Assembly: GCF_900105415.1 (NCBI RefSeq)
Contig: NZ_FNSM01000001.1
Span: 3,934,501-3,998,500, forward strand
DNA: 64,000 nucleotides
Direction: 5' to 3'
From: Streptomyces sp. TLI_105
Lineage (GTDB): Bacteria; Actinomycetota; Actinomycetes; Streptomycetales; Streptomycetaceae
Below, one piece after another: positions 7,510 to 14,794 of the stretch (positions are counted from its first letter, which is position 1; each line of letters begins with the position of its first letter). The notes beneath the pieces were generated by a model that searched no databases, had not been told where the DNA came from, and worked only from the letters and a program-made list of their open reading frames with translations. A program made the translations under genes and the position numbers.

Positions 7510-10500
7510 ATGACGGCTCCCACAATCGGGACGTTGCTTCTGCAGAACAGGTACGAAATCACCGCGGGTCCGCACACAGGTGATGGCGAATCCCAGGTCT
7601 GGGAGGCTTTCAGCGACGGCTACACGTACCTGCTCAAGACGTGGACGTACGAGGGTGAGCAACCGGACAGGGTGCAGCGCGCCCTCTGGGACCACGAACT
7701 GCGCACCCTGTACAAGATCGCGAGCAGTCCCAGGGCAGACGACGCCCTGGTCGTGCTGAAGGACGCCGGCCTCGACCGGGGACACAACTGCTTCGTCATG
7801 GTCCTGGAGGCGCCGGGCTACGAGCGCGTCGCCACCGCGCTACGACGCCGGGCACGCTACCCCTGGCTCTCGAACCGCGGGACAGCCGCCCGCGAACAGT
7901 TGTGGAACGGCTTACGGCGTGTCGCCACAGGGCTGAACCTGCTGCACGAGCGACAGGTCCTGCACCGGGGCGTGGACCTCGACTCCCTCTTCTTCGACGA
8001 GGACCTCGGTGCCGAGTCCCTGCGACTCGGCGGCTTCGAGTGGTCCGTCAAACTGGGCCGTCCGGTGGGGACCCAGCCCCCTGTCGGCTGGCCGGTTCCA
8101 CCGGAGCGCACCACTGGGGGCGTGACTGCCTGGCGTCAGGACGACGACTGGTTCGCCTTCGGCATCCTCTGCGCACGGCTGCTCCTCGACCTTGAACGCT
8201 TCACCACCAATCCCCCGCCCGAGCGTCACGCACGGGTGCTCAAGACCATCGACACCGCCAAGACCGAGCTGACCGAGGTCGAACGCAAGCTGCTGCTGGA
8301 CCTCGTCGCCGAAGACCCGCTGGAGCGCCTGACCGCGCCATACGACATCATTGGCCGGATCCAGGACATTACGCGGGCCCTGGCGAACCCCCTGCGCACC
8401 CAGCAGGAAGATGCCCAGTACGTCCTGGCCCTCGATCTGCGGCGGCCGGAGTTCATCGATCACCTGATGGACAGCGGGCTACGCGACCACCTGCGCCTCG
8501 ATCCAATGGGGACCTTCATCCCCGGGGACCCGATCCACCGGAAGGAGGCCTGCGAGTTCGTCCGCCAGGACCTGCAGAAGCCCCTTCTGTACGCCGTCCC
8601 CAACAGGCCGTACTTCATCCTCGTCGGCGGCAGGCTCAGCCTGAGGATCACGCCGCACCGGGGGAAGGACGGCACGTCCAGCTGGCAGGTCGCGGACTGC
8701 CGGTCCGCCCAGCCGCTGCTCTACAGCGAGGGCGACGACAGCTTCCGCGAACTCCCACCCGGCCGCGTGTTCGCCTATGCCAGGGACGAGGTGGCCCGCG
8801 ACCGTACGATCGCGCAGAACGCCACGTCGTGGGAGCTCGCGCTACCGAAGATCGATCGCAGTGCCCAGGTCTCGCGCGAGCTCGGCCGCTTCCACGAGTT
8901 CGTCCGCGTGAGCAATCAGATCGAGCTGCTCCTCCTCGACTCGCAGATCTTCCCGTACGAAGTCGTCCGCGCCCCGTGGCAGGAGGACGGCGTGGAGCGG
9001 GCCGTGGTCAAGGAGCGCGCGCGCCCCGAAGGACACGAGATCTTCGAGCCGTTCCGCGTCGACCTCATCGACTTCCTGCAGAAGGAGGTACGGGGCAGCG
9101 ACCGCAAGGTGATCCTGTCGGGAGCCCGCGACGGCGCCCGCCTCAAGCTCCCGCCCCGGGACCCCCAGTCCGACGACGACGGCAACGTGTGGCAGGTCGA
9201 CGACATGGACCAGGCAACCGAGTGCATCACCCTCAGCCGCCCGGGCCTGAGCAAGGGTCGGGTGAAGCTGGAGAAGGAGGGGTTCCTCCGCAGCGCTGGC
9301 ATGCCCGGGCAGATCAGTCTGTTCCGGCGTCGCAAGAAGGCCATCGACGCCCTCGACCAGCACGGATACCTCCTGCGCTCGCTGGCCACCCCGAGCCACG
9401 TCCGCATGGACACCGGCGCCTCCGAGCTTCCCGTCGAACTCGACCACGAACGGGTCGACGAGCCCAAGCGGGCCAGCATCGAGGACATCCTGCGGGTTCG
9501 ACCCATCTACACGCTGCAAGGGCCGCCCGGCACGGGCAAGACCACCCTCGTCGCCTGGCTGCTGCGCGAGATCATCACCGAGGATCCCGTCGTCCAGGTG
9601 CTGGTCACGGCCCAGGCCCACGGAGCCGTCGACGTGCTCAGGGCGAAGGTGGGCGAGGCGTTCCAGGACGTACCCGAGGCCGACAGGCCGCTACAGATCC
9701 GGCTGCGGGGTCCGCACAAGGCCGGAACCACCCTGCCGGAGGATGGCGTCGAGGGCGTGGCCAGGACGGTGCTCCAGCGCAGCATCTCCCAGCTCGAAGC
9801 CATGAGTTCGCCCAGCGAGGTGCAGCTCGCCTGGCTGGACGACGCGAAGGCCATGGTCAGCGAGATCAACATGATGCAGGAGCGGGGGGACCTCGGCCCC
9901 CGTTCGTCAGACTTCGTCGAGCTGGTCAAACGCGGCGCGAACCTCACGTACTGCACCACCAGCGCTGGCGACCTGGTCGCCCTCGCCGCTGGTCAGGCGT
10001 TCGACTGGTCGATCGTCGAGGAGGCGGGCAAGGCGCACGCGTTCGACCTCGCGCTGCCACTGCAGGCAGGTCATCGCTGGCTGCTGATCGGTGACCACAA
10101 GCAGCTGGATCCCTACCGGTACGAGGACTACCACAAGGGGATCGACAAGCTGGACCCGGTGGCTCACATCCTCAGCCGCCTCAAACCACGGGCTTCCGGC
10201 ATGCTCGACCAGGAATGGCTCGACTCGTGGGAGCGCCGCAGCCAGCCGGACCGGGACGAGTTCCGCGAGTACTCCAAGGAATGGCTGAAGACCTTCCACC
10301 GTCTGTACGAGTACTGCGCCGTGGCCACGGGTGCGGACCGTCTCGTCACCGACACGGAGGCGAAGGGAGCGTCTGCGGGGCAGTTGATCGGCCAGCACCG
10401 CATGCACCCGGACATCGGCCGGCTGATCTCCGAGGCTTACTACCAGGGGCGGTTGATGAACCGCACCCTGGACAAGCAAGGCGAACCGGTCGAGCGGGTG

Positions 10501-11151
10501 CGTCACGGATTCCACACCCCGAGCGGCCTTCGTGACCGTGCCGTGGTCTGGCTCGACGTGCCGTGGTGCCGCGACGATGCCACCACTCATGAGGTAGGTC
10601 CGAACAGCGGCCAGTCGAAGTACACCAATCCTTCGGAGGCGCGCGCGCTCGCCAACTTCCTGCAGACCCTCGGACCGGACGGCGGGTGTCAGGGCAAGCT
10701 CGCGGTGCTGGCGCCGTACTCACGGCAGGTGAGCCTGCTCAGCAAGCAGTTGCGGGACACGCCCCTCCCCGCCGGACTGCAGGTCCAGCTGGGTCTCAAG
10801 GCCGAAGCGGACAACAGCAACCGGTTCCCCGCCCACACGGTCGACTCCTTCCAGGGCAACCAGGCGGACGTCGTCGCCATCAGCCTGGTCCGCAACAACG
10901 AGAAGGAGATCGGTCACGGCCTGGGATTCCTCGACGACCCGGGCCGGATGAACGTGCTCCTCTCGCGGGCTGAGCGCCTGCTGATCCTCGTAGGGTCCTG
11001 GGACTTCTTCCTCCACCAGGTGCAGGCAGTACGCCTCGAAGACGAGTCCCAACCCCTGTGGTCCTTCAAGAAGATCGTCACCCTGCTCGACGAATGGTTC
11101 CTGGATGGCAGGGCTCTACGTATCCCGGCTGACCTCAGGGAGCACTCGTGA
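7510..11151 (+). CDS. Pseudokinase-SF1 helicase fusion (MkoA-like, type I Mokosh candidate)
   Basis: A 1213-residue two-part protein. Residues about 15-280 look like a Ser/Thr kinase domain: beta-3 Lys43 is kept (TYLLKTW), but the catalytic HRD is His152-Arg-Gly and the DFG is Gly174-Gly-Phe, so it is probably a pseudokinase. Residues about 640-1190 form a DNA2/UPF1-type SF1 helicase: Walker A GPPGTGKT at 671-678, Walker B VEEAGK near 837, GDHKQLDP at 861-868, IGQHRMHP, TVDSFQGNQADVV near 1110 and RMNVLLSRAE near 1147. Kinase-helicase followed by a PLD-type partner is the described architecture of type I Mokosh anti-phage systems, thought to act on phage nucleic acid. The next gene overlaps by 4 bp. 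Family assignment of each domain is firm; the Mokosh call is an inference from architecture. Confidence 0.75.
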   Translation: MTAPTIGTLLLQNRYEITAGPHTGDGESQVWEAFSDGYTYLLKTWTYEGEQPDRVQRALWDHELRTLYKIASSPRADDALVVLKDAGLDRGHNCFVMVLEAPGYERVATALRRRARYPWLSNRGTAAREQLWNGLRRVATGLNLLHERQVLHRGVDLDSLFFDEDLGAESLRLGGFEWSVKLGRPVGTQPPVGWPVPPERTTGGVTAWRQDDDWFAFGILCARLLLDLERFTTNPPPERHARVLKTIDTAKTELTEVERKLLLDLVAEDPLERLTAPYDIIGRIQDITRALANPLRTQQEDAQYVLALDLRRPEFIDHLMDSGLRDHLRLDPMGTFIPGDPIHRKEACEFVRQDLQKPLLYAVPNRPYFILVGGRLSLRITPHRGKDGTSSWQVADCRSAQPLLYSEGDDSFRELPPGRVFAYARDEVARDRTIAQNATSWELALPKIDRSAQVSRELGRFHEFVRVSNQIELLLLDSQIFPYEVVRAPWQEDGVERAVVKERARPEGHEIFEPFRVDLIDFLQKEVRGSDRKVILSGARDGARLKLPPRDPQSDDDGNVWQVDDMDQATECITLSRPGLSKGRVKLEKEGFLRSAGMPGQISLFRRRKKAIDALDQHGYLLRSLATPSHVRMDTGASELPVELDHERVDEPKRASIEDILRVRPIYTLQGPPGTGKTTLVAWLLREIITEDPVVQVLVTAQAHGAVDVLRAKVGEAFQDVPEADRPLQIRLRGPHKAGTTLPEDGVEGVARTVLQRSISQLEAMSSPSEVQLAWLDDAKAMVSEINMMQERGDLGPRSSDFVELVKRGANLTYCTTSAGDLVALAAGQAFDWSIVEEAGKAHAFDLALPLQAGHRWLLIGDHKQLDPYRYEDYHKGIDKLDPVAHILSRLKPRASGMLDQEWLDSWERRSQPDRDEFREYSKEWLKTFHRLYEYCAVATGADRLVTDTEAKGASAGQLIGQHRMHPDIGRLISEAYYQGRLMNRTLDKQGEPVERVRHGFHTPSGLRDRAVVWLDVPWCRDDATTHEVGPNSGQSKYTNPSEARALANFLQTLGPDGGCQGKLAVLAPYSRQVSLLSKQLRDTPLPAGLQVQLGLKAEADNSNRFPAHTVDSFQGNQADVVAISLVRNNEKEIGHGLGFLDDPGRMNVLLSRAERLLILVGSWDFFLHQVQAVRLEDESQPLWSFKKIVTLLDEWFLDGRALRIPADLREHS

Positions 11152-12806
11152 TCGTCCTCGTACCCGTGAGCATGTTCAGCGTCAACTTCAGCGTGGCCCG
11201 GGGCCGCCCGTACAGCCGTCTGGAGCGGCGGGTTCTGGAGGAGATCGCCGCACAGGCAGGTGTCGCCCCCGACCAAGGCGCGACCCTGACCTCTCTGTGC
11301 GACACCTTCCGCGTCCACGAACGGCTGATGGTCGAAGCCGTGGTGACCCTGGTCGGTGCGGGATGGGTCGCCGTCACCAGCGGCCGGGAGGCCACTTTCG
11401 TCCTCACCGACGAAGGGCAGCAGGCATGCTTGTCCGGCAAGGACCCGGCATCGGTCGTCGTGGCCCCTGCCGCGCCCTGCACCGTGGTTCTCGATCGCAC
11501 GGCAGGACAGCTGGCCAGGCGAGGTGAAGTGCTGACCGTCTCGAAGCAAGAGGCACGGCCGGACCTCAACCCGTCCACGCCCTTGCGCATCGTGCGCAAC
11601 GCACTGGACGAGTCCCAGATCCAGAAGCTACTGCCCCGAAATAGCGGCGAGTGGGTGCGCAGCATCGGACGGCCCCGGCTCGTGACGGTCGACCGTTTCC
11701 TCCCCGTGCGCGTCGACCTCGTCGACCGGTTCATCGCGGGGCTCCCGCGGGGCTGGCACCAGGCTCTGTCGGCCGAGATCCTGGCGGTGGCACAGGCCAG
11801 GAGGGAGGAGTTGGAGAGCGCCCCGGACGTCCAGCCGGCGCCACAGGCGATTGCCGTGAAGGTGGCGCCTCCGGTACAGGCCCAGGTGCCGGCCACCGGC
11901 CCCGGGCGCCGGCCGACACCGCTGAGCATCCCCGGGCGGAAGCCTCCGGCCGCCGCGCTCGGTGCCGCAGCGGCACCCCGGACAAGTGTCTCCTTCCCAT
12001 GGCTTTATGACGCCGAGCCATTCGACAGCAGCGATGACAGTCCTACAGACCAGTCGACCGAAGCGGCCCTGTTCTCGGATGTGTCCGGTGAGGAGGCCCA
12101 CCAACTCGTGCTCGCCGAGGCACTGGCCAAGGCGGCGAGCCACGTCCTGATCGCCTCACCCACGGTGAATATGGAGAGCCTGTCAAAGCTCGGCGACGTC
12201 ATCCAGGCTGCGGTGGCGCGCGGGGTGCGGGTGGACGTCCTCTACGGCGACACGGAAGAGGGAACCAACCCACAGGACATCGTCGACCTGCTGCACCGGA
12301 CCGGCTACCACGCCGCAGAACGGCTGGGCAGGGATCTCCTGAAGCCAGCGAAAGAACGGACGGGCAGCGGTGCGAGCCTCCTGATCTTCGACGGGAGGGA
12401 CGGAGCGCTCGAAGCGGTCATCGGCAACTACGCCTGGGTTGGGTCACCCGGCTCGGCGCGGGCACACTCCGCCCACATGGGCGGAACGGAGTTCATGGCC
12501 CAAGTGGCACGAGCAGCTGCAGGTCTGTGGACGTGGAGCGGTGATCCGGATTCCGCCGACCGCTGGCGGCACGTGGCGGACCGCTGCCAGGACGAAACCG
12601 CCGTCTCCGAAGCCCGGGGCGACCGTTTGAAGGATCAAGTCCACGCCGAACTGCTCGTGGACGACGAGCATGCACGGGCCGCGCAGGGCTCCGACGACGG
12701 TGCTCTGCGGGTTGGCGGCGCTCGCCGACACGAGAGTGGGTTCACTGCAGGCTTCCGCGGAATCTCGGCGGTGATCCGGCGCCCGGATACCTCGACCACA
12801 CCGTAA
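11148..12806 (+). CDS. Winged-helix/PLD-like partner protein (MkoB-like candidate)
   Basis: GTG 11148 overlaps the upstream stop as GTGA, so translation is coupled to the helicase gene. Residues about 20-95 look like a winged helix. Residues 225-270 are a Pro/Ala linker. Residues about 320-440 resemble one phospholipase D half: ASHVLIASPTV, RGVRVDVLYGD, then SLLIFDG and EAVIGNYAWVGSP. In that half the HxK position reads SGAS, so it is not catalytic. A second half would be expected to supply HxKx4D; the best match is HAELLVDD near residue 504, with Glu for Lys, and the chain ends about 50 residues later. The protein may therefore be C-terminally truncated or inactive. It is the likely effector partner of the helicase. 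Confidence 0.55.
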   Translation: MIVLVPVSMFSVNFSVARGRPYSRLERRVLEEIAAQAGVAPDQGATLTSLCDTFRVHERLMVEAVVTLVGAGWVAVTSGREATFVLTDEGQQACLSGKDPASVVVAPAAPCTVVLDRTAGQLARRGEVLTVSKQEARPDLNPSTPLRIVRNALDESQIQKLLPRNSGEWVRSIGRPRLVTVDRFLPVRVDLVDRFIAGLPRGWHQALSAEILAVAQARREELESAPDVQPAPQAIAVKVAPPVQAQVPATGPGRRPTPLSIPGRKPPAAALGAAAAPRTSVSFPWLYDAEPFDSSDDSPTDQSTEAALFSDVSGEEAHQLVLAEALAKAASHVLIASPTVNMESLSKLGDVIQAAVARGVRVDVLYGDTEEGTNPQDIVDLLHRTGYHAAERLGRDLLKPAKERTGSGASLLIFDGRDGALEAVIGNYAWVGSPGSARAHSAHMGGTEFMAQVARAAAGLWTWSGDPDSADRWRHVADRCQDETAVSEARGDRLKDQVHAELLVDDEHARAAQGSDDGALRVGGARRHESGFTAGFRGISAVIRRPDTSTTP

Positions 12807-12914
12807 GGGTGGTCTCCGGCGTCGCTGTGCCGTCACGGAGGCGTTGGGGCTCCTCACGAAGGGCGGCGAGCACGCGAAGTGGCGGGAAGCCCTGGGAACT
12901 GATCTCCCCCTATG

Positions 12915-12944
12915 GAGGGTGCCGGAAGGAAATCCGGCACCCTC
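12915..12944. terminator. Strong bidirectional hairpin after the kinase-helicase/PLD pair
   Basis: A perfect 12-bp stem (GAGGGTGCCGGA and its complement) with a 6-nt AGGAAA loop, 109 bp after the partner gene's stop. It marks the end of the defence-like operon and also lies beyond the minus-strand remnant that runs toward it. Confidence 0.75.
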
Positions 12945-12971
12945 ACGGGTACGGCTTTGGCTCGTCCTACA

Positions 12972-13193
12972 TCACCACTCGTCGGTGTCGCCGTACTTCC
13001 CCACTTCCCCGGGTTCTGGGCGCGGCCCACAGCCTGTGTACAAGCCTCGGCGAAGGCAGCCGCCACGGCGGTCTTATCCGTGCCTTGTACCTGGGCCTCG
13101 ACCTGCGGCGATGCTCACGCCCCCGGCGATGGCACCGGTCTTGAGCCGCTGTTGGCGCGCAGCCGAGACCCGCCGCTTCCGTGCCACCGCCAT
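12972..13193 (-). pseudogene. Frameshifted small basic protein remnant
   Basis: ATG 13193 has a good ribosome site (AAAGGGAAGGGC) overlapping the stop of the fragment upstream. The first part reads MAVARKRRVS and GAIAGGVSIAAG; good codon use then moves to another frame (VEAQVQGTDKTAVAAAF, EACTQAVGRAQ), then returns to the first frame for GEVGKYGDTDEW before TGA 12972. This looks like a small gene with two compensating frame disruptions or a decayed copy. I do not recognise the family. Confidence 0.35.
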
Positions 13194-13203
13194 GCCCTTC
13201 CCT

Positions 13204-13440
13204 TTACTTCTCATACGGGCAGGGGCGGTACTCGGCGTACAGCTGGTCCGCAGTCATGCCAGCGCGGGTGACCTCCTTCGCCTGGTTCCACATGTCGACC
13301 TCGGTGCGGCGCATGCCCTCCAGGAGCCCGCGGTGGCGCATCAGGGTCTGCGGGGCCTCGACCTTCTCGTCGATCGGCAGGCCGCGGATCCGACGCGCGA
13401 CAGAACGCCGGGTTCGGGCACCCCGACTGCCGGCTATTGA
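13204..13440 (-). pseudogene. Truncated accessory gene fragment
   Basis: The minus strand reads cleanly with Streptomyces codon bias through PIDEKVEAPQTLMRHR, GLLEGMRRTEVDMWNQAKEV and TADQLYAEYRPCPYEK to TAA. I see no credible start: the frame upstream dissolves into sequence overlapping the promoter of the secreted-protein gene. I infer the 3' part of a gene cut off at about 13.44 kb, possibly at the island edge. Function unknown. Confidence 0.4.
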
Positions 13441-13641
13441 CCTCGAACGCCGCACCCTGCCTTGTCCGAGCCCTGGGGGAGGACCCGGAAGGCTGATGAG
13501 GGGGCGGGGAGGGGCTCGTTCACCGGATCGGGGGGTGATCGGAGGGAGGGACGTTCCTGCTCCGACCTGCGTGTAGTGATGCAGATACTTTCTGTGATGA
13601 CCAGTCGATGACCAGTCGGCACGATCAAGCAGGGGACATCC

Positions 13642-14055
13642 ATGAGGAAGTTGGCGGCAGTGGCGGGGGCTGTGGGGTTGTTCGTCGGAGGAGTGGGGGT
13701 GGCGGCGGCCGACTCGTGGCACGGCGTAGGGCTTTTCAAGACGACCGGAGCGGAATTCGCGGAAGGAACGTACAAGTGGGAGCCCGCCGAAGTGCAGCAG
13801 GGTGCATTCCACATCAAGGGTGAGCTGCGCGACATCGGCCTCAACGACAACCACAACGTCTACCTGCTGGTAAAGGTGCACGGCTACGGGTGGAATCGCT
13901 TCGACGGCGTACAGAAGAAGGACGTCTGGATCGACAAGCTCGTCCACGACGGCGCCAGCCGGTACACGAACACGGCGGAGGTACGCGTGTGCCAGAACCG
14001 CGGCTCCCTGCACCCTGACAACTGCTCTCCGACGAAGTCCTTCAAGCGCAAGTAG
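13642..14055 (+). CDS. Secreted small protein of unknown function
   Basis: A 137-residue protein with a clear Sec signal peptide: MRK, a hydrophobic run to about residue 20, then GVAAA-D as a plausible cleavage site. The mature part is about 114 residues, rich in Lys, Asn and Tyr, and has exactly two cysteines (CQNR and NCSP), likely a disulfide. AGGGGA lies upstream of ATG 13642. It is followed after 64 bp by the ABC exporter genes and may be linked to them. I do not recognise the family. Confidence 0.75.
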   Translation: MRKLAAVAGAVGLFVGGVGVAAADSWHGVGLFKTTGAEFAEGTYKWEPAEVQQGAFHIKGELRDIGLNDNHNVYLLVKVHGYGWNRFDGVQKKDVWIDKLVHDGASRYTNTAEVRVCQNRGSLHPDNCSPTKSFKRK

Positions 14056-14119
14056 GACAGTCGACCTTCGCGGGAGCTGCTCGCCGGTGGCTCCCGCTCC
14101 CCAAGGAGTGCGCACCACG

Positions 14120-14794
14120 ATGGACGTCATCCTCCGCGCCGAGGGCGTGGATCTCTTCTACGGCACCCAGCAGGCGGTAACCGGTGTCGATTTCACGCTC
14201 AAGCGCGGCGAAGTGGCCGCCATCATGGGCAGCAGCGGGTCGGGGAAGTCGTCCCTGCTGTACTGCCTCGCCGGGGTTCTTCCGCCTTCCCACGGCACGG
14301 TGACCTTCGATGGAGAACAGCTCTCGTCTCTCCCCGACGGGGAGCTCAGTGCGCTGCGCCGTACGCGCCTGGGCTTCGTCTTCCAGTACGGAGAACTGCT
14401 GCCGGAGCTGACCGTCGAGGAGAACGCGGCGCTCCCCCTCCGGCTCGCCGGGATCAGCAAGACCCATGCCCACGCCATGGCCGGCCAAGTGCTGGGGCGG
14501 CTCGGGCTGGGCGATCTGCTGCGGCGCAGGACCTCGAAGCTGTCGGGTGGCCAGAGTCAGCGCGTTGCGGTTGCGCGGGCTCTGGTCCACCGGCCGGACG
14601 TGGTGTTCGCAGACGAGCCCACCGGGGCGCTCGACAGCGCCAACGCGGCTGCCGTGCTCGATGAATTCCTTCAGCTGGCGAGAAGGCAGAAGACAGCCGT
14701 GGTCATCGTCACGCACGACGCCGACGTCGCCGCGAAGGCCGACACCCAGTACACGATGTCGGATGGTGTGCTGGCCCAACGGGTGACTGTGTGA
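14120..14794 (+). CDS. ABC transporter ATP-binding protein (LolD/MacB type)
   Basis: The 224-residue ATPase energises the FtsX-type permease encoded next. Motifs: Walker A GSSGSGKSS at residues 38-46, Q-loop FVFQYGELLPELTV, signature LSGGQSQRVAVARAL, Walker B VVFADEP and H-loop IVTHD. ATG 14120 (MDVILRAEGVDLFYGT) was chosen because AAGGAG precedes it. Its stop overlaps the permease start by 4 bp, so the pair is translationally coupled. The substrate is unknown; this subfamily exports lipids, peptides or drugs, or senses cell-envelope antibiotics. Confidence 0.9.
   Translation: MDVILRAEGVDLFYGTQQAVTGVDFTLKRGEVAAIMGSSGSGKSSLLYCLAGVLPPSHGTVTFDGEQLSSLPDGELSALRRTRLGFVFQYGELLPELTVEENAALPLRLAGISKTHAHAMAGQVLGRLGLGDLLRRRTSKLSGGQSQRVAVARALVHRPDVVFADEPTGALDSANAAAVLDEFLQLARRQKTAVVIVTHDADVAAKADTQYTMSDGVLAQRVTV

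Larger units (their letters stand above)
12807..13641. other. 835-bp junction region without an intact gene
   Basis: It holds the hairpin at 12915, two minus-strand gene remnants (12972-13440), and about 200 bp before the secreted-protein gene that carry its promoter. Nothing intact is visible. This is the most likely right-hand boundary of the tRNA-linked island. Confidence 0.5.

Noticed and set aside
5776..13641. Possible integrated element with att sites formed by the tRNA-Ser 3' end
   Set aside because: I found no second copy of the tRNA tail and no integrase, so att sites and element ends cannot be placed; only the island interpretation is kept.
13440..14130. Upstream extension of the minus-strand fragment into a 308-codon frame
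   Set aside because: The extension lies opposite the secreted-protein gene, has no codon bias of its own and no domain; only the part up to about 13440 is kept.
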